DNA of 64,000 nt from JAGWRI01 sp035700805 (GTDB taxonomy: Bacteria > Gemmatimonadota > Gemmatimonadetes > Gemmatimonadales > Gemmatimonadaceae). The stretch covers positions 1 through 64,000 of the forward strand of contig DASSOG010000020.1 of assembly GCA_035700805.1 (NCBI GenBank), given 5' to 3'. Shown in pieces: positions 52,616 through 63,740 of the stretch. A model generated the notes under the pieces. The model searched no databases, was not told the DNA's origin, and saw only the letters and a list, made by a program, of their open reading frames with translations. The translations under genes and the position numbers were made by a program. Position 1 is the first letter of the stretch; every line of letters starts with the position of its first letter.

Positions 52616-53668
52616 ATGACGGGCACGCCCTCGATTTCCCGCGACCTGCTGCGCCGCATCCCCAAGGCCGAGTTGCACTGCCATCTGGACGGCTCGGTGC
52701 GCCCGCAGACCCTCCTGGACCTGGCGGCGGAGTACGGCAAGCCCATGCCGAGGGCGGACGCCACGTCGCTGGCGGCCTATATGCTGGCGCGAGACTCGCA
52801 CAATCTGGAAGAGTACCTGGCGCGCTTCTCGGTCACTCTCTCGGTGATGCAGACCGCGTCGGCGCTGGAGCGCATTGCCTACGAACTGGCCACGGACGCC
52901 GCGGCCGACGGCGTGCGCTACATCGAGGTGCGCTACGCCCCCATCCTGAACGTGCGCGAGGGACTCTCGCTGGGGGATGCGGTGGAGGCGCCGCTGCGCG
53001 GACTGGCGCGGGCCGAGCATGACACGGGCATCGTGGGCCGCCTGATCATCTGCGGGCTGCGGACCATGCCGCCCAGCGTCTCCATGGAACTGGCCGAGCT
53101 GGCGGTGGCGTATGCGAAACGCGGCGTGGTGGCATTCGACCTGGCCGGGGGTGAAGCCGGGCATTCCGCCGCGGCGCACCGGCAGGCCTTTGCGCACGCG
53201 CACGCGCACCACCTGCCCTGCACCTGCCACGCGGGCGAAGGCGACGGTCCCTCGTCGGTACGCGAGGCCCTGCAGGCGTGCTGCGCCGATCGGGTGGGGC
53301 ACGGCACGCGCATCATCGAGGACGCGGTGCTGCTGGATGACGTGATCCGCCGGCAGGTGCCCATCGAGGTATGCCTCACGAGCAACGTGCAGACGCATGC
53401 CGCGGCGTCGTACGACGCGCATCCGCTGCGCGAGTTCTACGACCGCGGCGTGAACGTCGTGCTCAACACGGACAACCGCCTGATGAGTGGCACCACGCTC
53501 ACCGACGAGTACGAACACGCGGCGGCGCACCTGCGCTTCACGTTCGACGAACTGTCGCGCGTGGCCCTGAACGGCTTTCAGAGCGCGTTCCTGCCGGACG
53601 ACCAGCGCAACGCCCTGGTGGCCGCCGCCGAGCGGGAGCTGGCCACGTTGCGGCGCGCCATCGCGTGA
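52616..53668 (+). CDS. add: Adenosine deaminase
   Basis: A 350-residue adenosine deaminase. Zinc ligands and active-site residues appear in order: PKAELHCHLDGSVRP (about 17-31), CTCHAGEGDGPSSVREAL (about 201-218), DRVGHGTRI (about 225-233) and VVLNTDNRLMSGTTLTDEY (about 281-299; Asp-Asn in place of the usual Asp-Asp). It deaminates adenosine to inosine. The downstream purine nucleoside phosphorylase, whose GTG overlaps this stop, would take the product further, so the two form a salvage operon. ATG 52616 is the start nearest the conserved sequence. Confidence 0.92.
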   Translation: MTGTPSISRDLLRRIPKAELHCHLDGSVRPQTLLDLAAEYGKPMPRADATSLAAYMLARDSHNLEEYLARFSVTLSVMQTASALERIAYELATDAAADGVRYIEVRYAPILNVREGLSLGDAVEAPLRGLARAEHDTGIVGRLIICGLRTMPPSVSMELAELAVAYAKRGVVAFDLAGGEAGHSAAAHRQAFAHAHAHHLPCTCHAGEGDGPSSVREALQACCADRVGHGTRIIEDAVLLDDVIRRQVPIEVCLTSNVQTHAAASYDAHPLREFYDRGVNVVLNTDNRLMSGTTLTDEYEHAAAHLRFTFDELSRVALNGFQSAFLPDDQRNALVAAAERELATLRRAIA

Positions 53669-54534
53669 GCTCGGCACCGGGCAGGCCCGGCGATTCCGGT
53701 GGGAAGGACGGGGCTGCGAACGGCGCGCGGGCGGCGACGGACGCGGCCGGAGCGGTACGCGCGCGCATCGGGCCCTTCCCGCCGGTGGCCGCGATCATCC
53801 TGGGCTCGGGGCTGGGCGGGCTGGCGCGCCGCATCGAGAATGCCACCGTGATCCCGTATCGCGAGATCCCCGGCTTCCCGCCCTCGACGGTGGCCGGTCA
53901 CGCCGGCCAGTTGCTGGCCGGGACGCTGGCCGGGCGGCCGGTGCTGGCCATGGCGGGACGGTTCCACATGTACGAGGGACACTCGGCCCAGGTGGCCGCC
54001 TTTCCCGTGCGCGTGCTGCATGCGCTGGGGGCGCCGGTGCTCATCGTGTCCAACGCCGCGGGCGGCATCCGGCGCGAGTTCGCGCCGGGCACGCTGATGC
54101 TCATTCGCGATCACGTAAACCTGATGTTCCGGAACCCGCTGATCGGCGCGGTGCAAGCCGGCGACCTGCGCTTTCCCGACATGTCGGAGCCGTACGACCC
54201 GGCGCTGCGGGCCCTGGCCCGGCGCGTGGGCGACGGCCATGGCATCGCGCTCGCGGAGGGGGTGTACTGCGGGCTGCTGGGTCCCAGCTATGAGACGCGC
54301 GCCGAGGTGCGCATGCTCGCCACGCTGGGGGTGGACGCCGTGGGCATGTCCACGGTGCCGGAGGTGATCGCGGCGCGGGCCGCCGGCGTGCGCGTCCTGG
54401 GGCTGAGCTGCATCACGAACTGCGCGGCGGGACTGTCCGACACGCCGGTGAATCACGCCGAGGTGATCGAGACCACGGCGCGGGTGGCCGACCGTTTCGA
54501 GACGCTGGTGTCCGGCGTGGTGGCGGGCCTGTGA
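53665..54534 (+). CDS. Purine nucleoside phosphorylase
   Basis: A 289-residue type II (trimeric) PNP. Signatures are IILGSGLGGLA (phosphate loop, about residues 36-46), FPPSTVAGHAGQL, LAMAGRFHMYEGHS (about 94-107), LIVSNAAGGI, GVYCGLLGPSYETRAEVRM (Glu for purine contact) and GMSTVPEVIAAR. It splits inosine or guanosine with phosphate into base and ribose-1-phosphate. The GTG start overlaps the adenosine deaminase stop by four bases. The first ~25 residues are Gly/Ala-rich and not conserved, so a later start is possible. Confidence 0.93.
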   Translation: MSSAPGRPGDSGGKDGAANGARAATDAAGAVRARIGPFPPVAAIILGSGLGGLARRIENATVIPYREIPGFPPSTVAGHAGQLLAGTLAGRPVLAMAGRFHMYEGHSAQVAAFPVRVLHALGAPVLIVSNAAGGIRREFAPGTLMLIRDHVNLMFRNPLIGAVQAGDLRFPDMSEPYDPALRALARRVGDGHGIALAEGVYCGLLGPSYETRAEVRMLATLGVDAVGMSTVPEVIAARAAGVRVLGLSCITNCAAGLSDTPVNHAEVIETTARVADRFETLVSGVVAGL

Positions 54535-54571
54535 TGGCCGGTCGGGCGCGGGGCTCCGCGAATGCTGCGCG

Positions 54572-55375
54572 CTACTTGCCGTCCGGCCTGGCCACGTGCG
54601 GCAAGGACATCACGTGCTTGCGGAACGCGTCGTACGCCGGCGTGTTCGTGGTGAGTCCCTTCAGCACCGCCGGGTCGTAGGTGGCAATGAGCGCCTGCAC
54701 GTGCGCAATGCGGTCCTCCTCCATGGGATGCGACGCAAACCAGGCATCCACGGTGGAGGGTGCGGTCTGTCGCGCGTTGAGCAGCACGCGGAACAGGTCC
54801 ACCATGCCCTCCGGGCTGATGCCCGCGCGGATGACGTTTGCGACCCCGTCGGAGTCGGCCTGGGCTTCGTCCTCGCGGCTGAACTTGGCAAATACGGCGC
54901 TCGTCCCCACGTTGATGGCGTTGGCCGCCAGCGGATTGTCGCAACTGCCCAGCACCACGCACAGCCCCACGATGCCCACTTCGGCGCCCTGCTGCTTCTT
55001 CATGGTCTTGACCGTGTGGCGCTCGGTCACGTGGCCAATCTCGTGACCCATGGCCCCGGCCAGTTCGTCCAGTCTGGTGGCGTGTGCAATGAGCCCGCGA
55101 TTCACGTAGATGAATCCGCCGGGCAGCGCGAAGGCGTTGATGGTGGTGTCGTCCACCAGGTAGAAGTGCCAGGTCAGGTTGCGCGTGTCGGCCAGGTGGG
55201 CAATGGAATCGCCCAGCGCCGTCAGGTACAGGTTGGCGGCCGGGTCCTGGATGATCGGCAACTGGGCGTTGATCTGGGCGGAGTAGCCGGCGCCCAGGTT
55301 CACTTCCTGCTGCGTGGAGACCGCGCACCCGGCCACGAGCAGGGTGCTGGCGAGGCCGGCGAGCAAGCGTTTCAT
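54572..55375 (-). CDS. M48-family metalloprotease lipoprotein
   Basis: A 267-residue lipoprotein (lipobox STLLVAGC, Cys near residue 17) with an M48 peptidase domain. The zinc motif HEIGH is in GAMGHEIGHVTERHTV (about 102-117) and the third ligand Glu in SREDEAQADSDGV (about 160-172). NAFALPGGFIYVNRGLI is also typical. It resembles the BepA/LoiP type that checks outer-membrane protein assembly in the periplasm. It is divergent from the RNA methyltransferase with under 50 bases between starts. Confidence 0.93.
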   Translation of the reverse strand: MKRLLAGLASTLLVAGCAVSTQQEVNLGAGYSAQINAQLPIIQDPAANLYLTALGDSIAHLADTRNLTWHFYLVDDTTINAFALPGGFIYVNRGLIAHATRLDELAGAMGHEIGHVTERHTVKTMKKQQGAEVGIVGLCVVLGSCDNPLAANAINVGTSAVFAKFSREDEAQADSDGVANVIRAGISPEGMVDLFRVLLNARQTAPSTVDAWFASHPMEEDRIAHVQALIATYDPAVLKGLTTNTPAYDAFRKHVMSLPHVARPDGK

Positions 55376-55422
55376 TGTTTCCGTCCTCCCGTGGGGGAAT
55401 TCACCATTCTCTGGCCATCGAC

Positions 55423-56181
55423 GTGCGCCTGCTAACCCTAGCACGAGACCTGCGCCGCAGGAAAGCCCGCGAACGGCAGCGGCTGTTCGTGTGCGAAGGG
55501 GTGCGCGCCGTGGAGGAGCTGCTGCGCTCGCCCATTGCGCCCCTGGGCGTGCTGGTGGGCCCGCAACTGCTGGAGGCGCCGCGCGGCGCGGCGCTGCGCG
55601 AGGCGCTCGTGGCGGCCGGCATCACCCTGGAGGAAGTCCCGCTGCGCGAGTTCCACACGGCGGCGGAGACGGAATCGCCGCAGGGCGTGCTGGCAATTGC
55701 GCCGGTGCCGGAGCGCTCGCTGGACGCCGTGGCCGCGGTGGATGGGCTTCGCGTGCTGGTGCTGGATGCGCTGCAGGATCCCGGAAACGTGGGCACGATC
55801 CTGCGCACCGCCGCCGCGTTGGGTGTTTCGGCCACGCTGGCGCTCCCGGGCACGGTGGACCTGTGGAACGCCAAGGTTGTGCGAGGCGCCATGGGCGCGC
55901 TCTTTCACCATCACGCGCAGGCGGCCACGTGGGCCGAAGTGGACGCGCTGGCCACGCGGGCGGGGCTGGCGGTGTGGGCGGCTGATGCGCACGGGGCTCC
56001 GCTGGGCAGCACGCCGGCGCCCGCGCGCCTGGCGCTCGTGGTTGGCAACGAAGGCGCCGGACTCTCAGGCGAGGCCCGCGCGCGAGCCTCGCACACGGTG
56101 GCGCTGCCCATCTCCGGGGCGGTGGAGTCCCTGAACGCCGCCGTGGCCACCGGCATCCTCCTCTACGAGCTACGGCCGTGA
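55423..56181 (+). CDS. TrmH/SpoU-family RNA 2'-O-methyltransferase
   Basis: A 252-residue SPOUT methyltransferase. A substrate-binding domain (about 1-100, with RLFVCEGVRAVEELL) precedes the knotted SPOUT domain. The three motifs are present: LDALQDPGNVGTILRTAAALG (about 120-140), LALVVGNEGAGLS (about 206-218) and ALPISGAVESLNAAVATGILLYE (about 228-250). It likely methylates a ribose in rRNA or tRNA; the exact nucleotide is not clear. The GTG start at 55423 is chosen because conserved sequence begins there; a TTG further upstream is unlikely. It overlaps the prepilin peptidase by four bases. Confidence 0.92.
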   Translation: MRLLTLARDLRRRKARERQRLFVCEGVRAVEELLRSPIAPLGVLVGPQLLEAPRGAALREALVAAGITLEEVPLREFHTAAETESPQGVLAIAPVPERSLDAVAAVDGLRVLVLDALQDPGNVGTILRTAAALGVSATLALPGTVDLWNAKVVRGAMGALFHHHAQAATWAEVDALATRAGLAVWAADAHGAPLGSTPAPARLALVVGNEGAGLSGEARARASHTVALPISGAVESLNAAVATGILLYELRP

Positions 56182-57023
56182 CCATGCAGACCTACTGGGC
56201 AGTGGTGGCGTTCCTCTTCGGCGCGGTGATCGGGTCGTTCCTGAACGTGTGCATCGGGCGCTGGCCCGCGGGGGAATCGGTGGTGCGGCCGCGTTCGCGC
56301 TGCCCGCACTGCCGCTACCAGCTTGCGTGGTACGACAACATCCCGATCCTGAGCTGGGTGGCGTTGCGCGCGCGCTGCCGCTGCTGCACGGAGCCGATCT
56401 CGGTGCAGTACCCGCTGGTGGAGCTGGCGGTGGGGGTGCTCTGGGTGGCGTGCGTGGTGCATTTCGGGCCCACCTTTACGGCGCTGCGTGTGGCCATCGC
56501 GTGCACCGTGCTGCTGGGCGTGGCCATCACGGACGCCAAACACTACCTGATTCCCGATGGCTTCACGCTGTTCGGGCTGGTGTTCGCGCTGGTGACGGCC
56601 GCGTACGCCGCCGTGATCGGGGATCCCGGCCCGTTCGCCTCGCTGTACGACGCCGTGATTGGCGCGTGTGTGGGTGCGGGGATGATTGCGATTGTCGGCT
56701 GGCTGGGCGAGATCGCCTTCAAGAAGGAAGCCATGGGGATGGGGGACATGACGCTCATGGCGTTCGTCGGCGCGATGGTGGGTCCGCCGCGCGCGATCCT
56801 GACCGTATTCATAGCGGCCGCCATTGGCTCGGCGGCGTTCATCCTGGTGGTGTACCCGGCGGCGTGGTTCCGGCGGGACCGGCGCCTGGAGCAGGGGGAA
56901 CTGCCGCTGGGGCAGGCGACGTTCGAGCCGCCGCTGGTGCCGTTCGGCGTTTTCCTTGCGCCCGCCGCGGTGGTGGCATTGCTTTGGGGCAATGCCGTAT
57001 TTGTCTGGCTCCTGGCCGGCTGA
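56178..57023 (+). CDS. pilD: Prepilin peptidase (A24 family)
   Basis: A 281-residue membrane enzyme. FGAVIGSFLNVCIGRWP is near residues 14-30. The zinc-type CxxC pairs are CPHC (about 42-45) and CRCC (about 67-70). The two catalytic Asp lie in AITDAKHYLIPD (about 116-127) and EAMGMGDMTLMA (about 184-195). It cleaves and N-methylates type IV prepilins or pseudopilins at the inner membrane, the partner step to the GspE-type ATPase at 37.5 kb. The GTG at 56178 overlaps the upstream stop; ATG 56184 would shorten it by two residues. Confidence 0.95.
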   Translation: MTMQTYWAVVAFLFGAVIGSFLNVCIGRWPAGESVVRPRSRCPHCRYQLAWYDNIPILSWVALRARCRCCTEPISVQYPLVELAVGVLWVACVVHFGPTFTALRVAIACTVLLGVAITDAKHYLIPDGFTLFGLVFALVTAAYAAVIGDPGPFASLYDAVIGACVGAGMIAIVGWLGEIAFKKEAMGMGDMTLMAFVGAMVGPPRAILTVFIAAAIGSAAFILVVYPAAWFRRDRRLEQGELPLGQATFEPPLVPFGVFLAPAAVVALLWGNAVFVWLLAG

Positions 57024-57050
57024 CCGCCGGCGCGTTCGCCCGGTGCGCCG

Positions 57051-58274
57051 GTGATTGACGAATCGCCGCGCGTGGCGAACGCGCTGGGGCGGTTCACGCG
57101 CGACCTCACCGCCGATGCACGCGCGGGCCGCCTCGAACCCGTGCGCGGGCGACACGACGAAATTGCCCGCGTCATCGACATCCTGCTGAGGCATGGCAAG
57201 AGCAACCCCGCGCTGGTGGGGCCGGCGGGGGTGGGCAAGACGGCCATCGCCGAGGGGCTGGCGCAGCGCATGGCGGAGGGCGCGGTGCCCTTTGCGCTGC
57301 GCGAGGTGCGGCTGCTCTCGCTGGATCACGTGTCGCTGCTGGCCGGCTCCACGTATCGCGGGCAGTACGAAGAGCGGATCCGCGCGCTGGTGGCCGAGGT
57401 GCAGGCGTCGCCGGACGTGATCCTGTTCATTGATGAACTCCACAACCTGATTGGCCAGGGCACCGCCATGGGGGCGGCCATGGACGCGGCCAACATGCTC
57501 AAGCCGGCGCTGGTGCGTGGCGACTTCCGCGTAATTGGCGCCACCACGGACGAGGAATACGACCGCTGGGTGCTGGGCGACTCGGCGCTGGAGCGCCGCT
57601 TCCAGAAGGTGCCGGTGCGGGAGTTGAGCGTGGAGGACACGCTGGACGTGCTCCGCGCGCGCAAGCACCGGCTGGAGCGGCATCACAGTGTGCTGATAAG
57701 CGACGAGGCCCTCCAGGCGGCGGTGGCCCTGACGGACGCGCACGTGAAGGATCGCCGGCGTCCGGACAAGGCCATTGACGCGCTGGACGAGGCGTGCGCG
57801 CACCTGCAGGCGGGGGCCACGTATTCGCCCGCCACCGAGGCGCTGCTGAAGCGGCGGCGCGGCGCAGCGCCGAAGGCTTCGGCCCGGGAGCCGGGGCGTC
57901 GCGAGCGAAGCGGGCGCGAGGCGGAACCCGGGCAGGCCCGTGGCAGCGGTGACGAAGCCGGTTTCGGGTCGGCGGGGTTCGACGTGCTCGAGCGATTCAG
58001 CGCGGCCATCGAGGCCGCGTTCAACGAGGCGGACGGGTTTGACCGGCCGGCGCATCCCTCGAGCGGTGTGGGTGCCGCGTCAGCCGCCCAGGCCGCGCCG
58101 GTGAACCCGCCAAGCGCGCCGTCGGTCGCCTCGCGCCCGGCGCCGGTGCCCTCGGGCGCCGCGCTGGACGTGGAGGTGGAGCGGCGGCTGGCGGAAGAGG
58201 GCATCGTGGTACGCGGCCAGGACGTGGCCCGCGTCGTCTCGCTCATGTCAGGAGGTCAGGTCACGTGGGAATGA
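57051..58274 (+). CDS. Single-ring ClpA/ClpB D1-like AAA ATPase
   Basis: A 407-residue protein that matches only the first AAA module (D1) of ClpA/ClpB. It has RFTRDLTADARAGRLEPVRG (about residues 14-33), Walker A GPAGVGKT (57-64), pore loop AGSTYRGQYEERI (about 97-109), Walker B ILFIDELHNL (about 124-133), sensor and GATTDEEYDRW, and the lid to about 265. No Clp N-domain precedes it and no second AAA ring follows. The last ~140 residues are Pro/Ala/Arg-rich and then a short helical end (EVERRLAEEGIVVRGQDVARV). No ClpP-binding loop was seen. It may act as a scaffold or secretion-type ATPase. It overlaps the next gene by ten bases. Confidence 0.82.
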   Translation: MIDESPRVANALGRFTRDLTADARAGRLEPVRGRHDEIARVIDILLRHGKSNPALVGPAGVGKTAIAEGLAQRMAEGAVPFALREVRLLSLDHVSLLAGSTYRGQYEERIRALVAEVQASPDVILFIDELHNLIGQGTAMGAAMDAANMLKPALVRGDFRVIGATTDEEYDRWVLGDSALERRFQKVPVRELSVEDTLDVLRARKHRLERHHSVLISDEALQAAVALTDAHVKDRRRPDKAIDALDEACAHLQAGATYSPATEALLKRRRGAAPKASAREPGRRERSGREAEPGQARGSGDEAGFGSAGFDVLERFSAAIEAAFNEADGFDRPAHPSSGVGAASAAQAAPVNPPSAPSVASRPAPVPSGAALDVEVERRLAEEGIVVRGQDVARVVSLMSGGQVTWE

Positions 58275-59530
58275 AGTGTCGAACGGCACTGCTGCTGGGG
58301 CTCGCGCTGGTGGCGATGGCGGGGTGCGGGCGCCGGAACGGGAAGTACGGGCAGGGGCCGTATGGCGACCTGGTGATGGACGCCGTGCCCAAGGTGGAGC
58401 GCGCGATGGGCGTCAAGTTCAAGACGCCGCCAAAGTTCTCCGTGCTGTCGCGCGCGCAGGTGCGGGACTTCCTGCTGAAGAAGTTCGAGGAGGAGACGCC
58501 GACCGCCGAGCTGGCCGGCCAGGAGGCCGCGTACAAGGCCTTCGGGCTCATTCCCGACACGCTGGACATGCGCCAGTTCCTGGTGAAGCTGCTCACCGAG
58601 CAGATCGTGGGCTACTACGACCCCGACACCAAGGAGCTGTACGTGGTGAAGGACGCGCCGCATGACCTGGCGAGCGTCACGGTCACGCACGAGCTGGTGC
58701 ACGCGCTGCAGGACCAATATGTGAACCTGGATTCGCTGCAGCGGGCCACCGGCGACAACGACCGCCAGATGGCGGCCCAGGCGGTGATCGAGGGCGAGGC
58801 CACGTACGAGCAGATGTCCATCATGACGGGCGGGCAGGACCTGGCCACGCTGCTGCCCGGCGGGTGGGACAAGGTGCGCGACCTGATCCGCCAGTCGCAG
58901 AAGTCGCAGCCGGTGTTCGCGTCAGCGCCGCTGGCCATCCAGGAGGACCTGCTCTTTCCCTACCTGAGCGGCGCGCAGTTCATCAAGTGGTTCAAGGAGC
59001 ACTACCCGGACAAGCTGCCACTTACCGACATGCCCGTCTCCACCACCCAGGTGCTGCACCAGGAGGCGTTCTTTGACAGCGTGCGGCAGGTGCCGGTGCG
59101 GGTGGTGCTGCCCCGCACGCGCGGCACGACGATCTACGAAAACGACCTGGGTGAGTTCGAGACTCGGCTGTTCATCTATCAGCATGCGCAGGACCTCGCG
59201 CTGGCCACCAACGCCGCGGAGGGCTGGGCCGGCGACCGCTATCGGATCCTCAAGGAACCCGGCGGCACGGCCGTTGCGTGGGTATCCGTGTGGCGCAGCG
59301 TGGTGGACGCCGCGCAGTTTGCCGAGGCGCTGCAGGAGGTGGTGTACCGGCGCTACCGCACGCCGAACCCCACGTTGACGTACACCGGCGAGCGCACGTA
59401 CCACGGCAGCTCACGCACCGTGTCCGTCACGCCGCTGACCGTGGACGGTCGGCATGTGGTGGTGTATGTGGATGTGCCCAAGGGCACGACGACCAGCCTG
59501 CTGGATCCGACCGCGGTGAAGCTCAAGTAA
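58265..59530 (+). CDS. HExxH lipoprotein, putative metallopeptidase
   Basis: A 421-residue lipoprotein (lipobox LVAMAGC, Cys near residue 21). A zincin motif THELVHALQDQ lies at about residues 141-151 and a candidate third ligand in IEGEATYEQ at about 176-184. FYYDPDTKEL-like sequence (GYYDPDTKELYVVKDAP) just before the motif is typical of this uncharacterised family. The C-terminal ~100 residues look beta-rich. Substrate unknown. The GTG start has an AGGAGGT site eight bases upstream, which decides it over ATG 58271. It overlaps the ClpA-like gene, so the two are probably produced together. Confidence 0.8.
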   Translation: MGMKCRTALLLGLALVAMAGCGRRNGKYGQGPYGDLVMDAVPKVERAMGVKFKTPPKFSVLSRAQVRDFLLKKFEEETPTAELAGQEAAYKAFGLIPDTLDMRQFLVKLLTEQIVGYYDPDTKELYVVKDAPHDLASVTVTHELVHALQDQYVNLDSLQRATGDNDRQMAAQAVIEGEATYEQMSIMTGGQDLATLLPGGWDKVRDLIRQSQKSQPVFASAPLAIQEDLLFPYLSGAQFIKWFKEHYPDKLPLTDMPVSTTQVLHQEAFFDSVRQVPVRVVLPRTRGTTIYENDLGEFETRLFIYQHAQDLALATNAAEGWAGDRYRILKEPGGTAVAWVSVWRSVVDAAQFAEALQEVVYRRYRTPNPTLTYTGERTYHGSSRTVSVTPLTVDGRHVVVYVDVPKGTTTSLLDPTAVKLK

Positions 59531-59572
59531 ATCGCGGCCGGGTCACTCGCCGCCCGGCGCGGCGAGGTCGCG

Positions 59573-61132
59573 CTACATCCCCGCCAGTCGCGACAGCGAA
59601 AATCCGATGACCGCGATCAGGCCGCCCAGCACGTAGCCGGTGAGGATGATCAGCTTCAGCTCGCGGTTGATCACGCCGCGAATCAGTTCCTCCAGCCGCT
59701 CGACGCTGAAGGTCAGCACCTTGCGCTCCACCATCGTCTGCACGTCCAGCCGCTGAATCAGGTCCGGGAGCTGGCGTTCCACCAGGTCCCAGATGGCGGG
59801 GGCAAAGGCGCCCGCCAGGCGTTCGGCGCTGTCCGCCGGCAGCCACCGCCCCGGCCGCCCGATGGGGTGATCGAGCAGGCGCCGGACGGCCGTGGTGGCC
59901 GCGTCGGCAATGAGTTCGCGCGAACGGGGCGACCGCGCCGCCGACACCACCCAGTCCATCAGCGTTTCATCATCCAGGAAGGCGAGCAGTTCGCCCCAGC
60001 TCTTCTGCTCGGCCCGGGCCAGCGCCTCGTCCAGCTTCTCCACCAGCAGGTCGTGCGTCTGGCTGGCGCGCAGGACGCGCACCAGGCCCGCGGCGACGGT
60101 TTCCACCAGGGCCGTGGCGCGGGGGCTGTCGGGCGGCCCGACGATCTGGTGCAGCGGCTGCGCCAGGTACGACGTGATGGCCTCGTGCACGGCGTGCGTG
60201 ATGCGCTGGCGGACCTCGGCATCTTCCAGCAGCTCGCTCAACTGCTCCGCGCCATCCTTCTCCACGGAATCGAGCGCCTTGTCCAGGGTGCGTTCCGTAA
60301 TGACCAGCTTGGCGATCACCCGCTCGTGGAACCGGAGCTCGTCCACGAACCGCGCAAAGAGCGCGTGGAGCCGCACGCGAATGCGCTCGCGCGCCTGCGG
60401 GTCCCGCAACACGCCGGCCAGCTTCTCCACCGCGATGGGCAGGTAGGCCTCAATGCCGCCGTCGATGGCCGACACGATAGCGGGGGGCGCCTGTTCCATC
60501 AGCGGCTCATCCGTGGTGAGCATGTCGCGCGCGCGACGCTCCACGTAGTCGTGCACACCCCGCGCCAGGTCGTCAGACTGCGCGAACTCCGTGGCCCATT
60601 GCGAGGCGCGGGCGGTGATGGCCGCGCGGCGCTCGGCGGTGAGCACGGTGCCCACCAGGCGCTCGTGCAATTCGGCGCGACGGCGCTGGATGAACGCGCG
60701 CGCCCGCGCCTCGAATTCCGCGGAGTCGGTGAACTCCGCCAGGCGTTCGACAAACCTGGGCACGCCCGCGGTGAGCGCGCGTTCCACCTCGAGCAGCACG
60801 GGGGCGGGCAGCACTTCGCGCAGCGAGGCGCGCTCCGTGTCCAGCACGTTGCCGATGGTGAGCGCCAGCGTGTGATCCAGCTTCTCGTGCACGCCGGCGC
60901 TGGCCAGCTCGTCCATGATGTCACCCGGCGTGAGCAGCCGCTCGCCCACGGTGCGCCCCAGGCTCTTGGCCATGCGCGCCTGGTTCTTGGGGATGGCGCC
61001 CTGGAAGCCGAGCACCTTGCGGCGCGGGTGGAACAGCATCCAGACGGCCACCGTGTCGGAGGCGCCGCCGGCGATGGTGCCGATGAGCACATGGACCCCG
61101 AACTGCAGCCACTGGCTGGATGCGTCGACCAT
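59573..61132 (-). CDS. DUF445 family membrane protein
   Basis: A 519-residue DUF445 protein. An N-terminal membrane-like segment (VHVLIGTIAGGASDTVAVWMLF, with GGASDTVAVWMLFHP as the family mark) is followed by FQGAIPKNQARMAKSLG. About 400 helical residues with many Glu/Arg heptads follow, then a C-terminal membrane segment (LIILTGYVLGGLIAVIGFSL). Its function is unknown; the fold is thought to sit along the membrane. It starts 11 bases after the lon stop on the same strand, so it is probably read with lon. Confidence 0.88.
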   Translation of the reverse strand: MVDASSQWLQFGVHVLIGTIAGGASDTVAVWMLFHPRRKVLGFQGAIPKNQARMAKSLGRTVGERLLTPGDIMDELASAGVHEKLDHTLALTIGNVLDTERASLREVLPAPVLLEVERALTAGVPRFVERLAEFTDSAEFEARARAFIQRRRAELHERLVGTVLTAERRAAITARASQWATEFAQSDDLARGVHDYVERRARDMLTTDEPLMEQAPPAIVSAIDGGIEAYLPIAVEKLAGVLRDPQARERIRVRLHALFARFVDELRFHERVIAKLVITERTLDKALDSVEKDGAEQLSELLEDAEVRQRITHAVHEAITSYLAQPLHQIVGPPDSPRATALVETVAAGLVRVLRASQTHDLLVEKLDEALARAEQKSWGELLAFLDDETLMDWVVSAARSPRSRELIADAATTAVRRLLDHPIGRPGRWLPADSAERLAGAFAPAIWDLVERQLPDLIQRLDVQTMVERKVLTFSVERLEELIRGVINRELKLIILTGYVLGGLIAVIGFSLSRLAGM

Positions 61133-61143
61133 GGGCAGCGCGC

Positions 61144-63627
<2,484 letters not shown>

Positions 63628-63714
63628 TCGCCGGGAAAAATGGGATGCGAGTCGGACGGCGGTGCGGTGGGACGGGGGCCGCGATTGGAAATATCGCGTT
63701 CCCTTGTCCCAAAC

Positions 63715-63720
63715 TATAAT
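63715..63720 (+). promoter_or_regulatory. Candidate -10 element for ffh
   Basis: A perfect TATAAT lies 20 bases before the ffh ATG in an otherwise GC-rich gap. No good -35 hexamer is seen at 16-18 bases upstream, so the assignment rests on the -10 match alone. Confidence 0.45.
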
Positions 63721-63740
63721 GGATTCTACGTTTAACGGCC

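Noticed and set aside
56163..58055. 630-codon minus-strand frame across the prepilin peptidase and ClpA-like genes
   Set aside because: No motif or start signal; composition is that of an antisense shadow of two clear genes.
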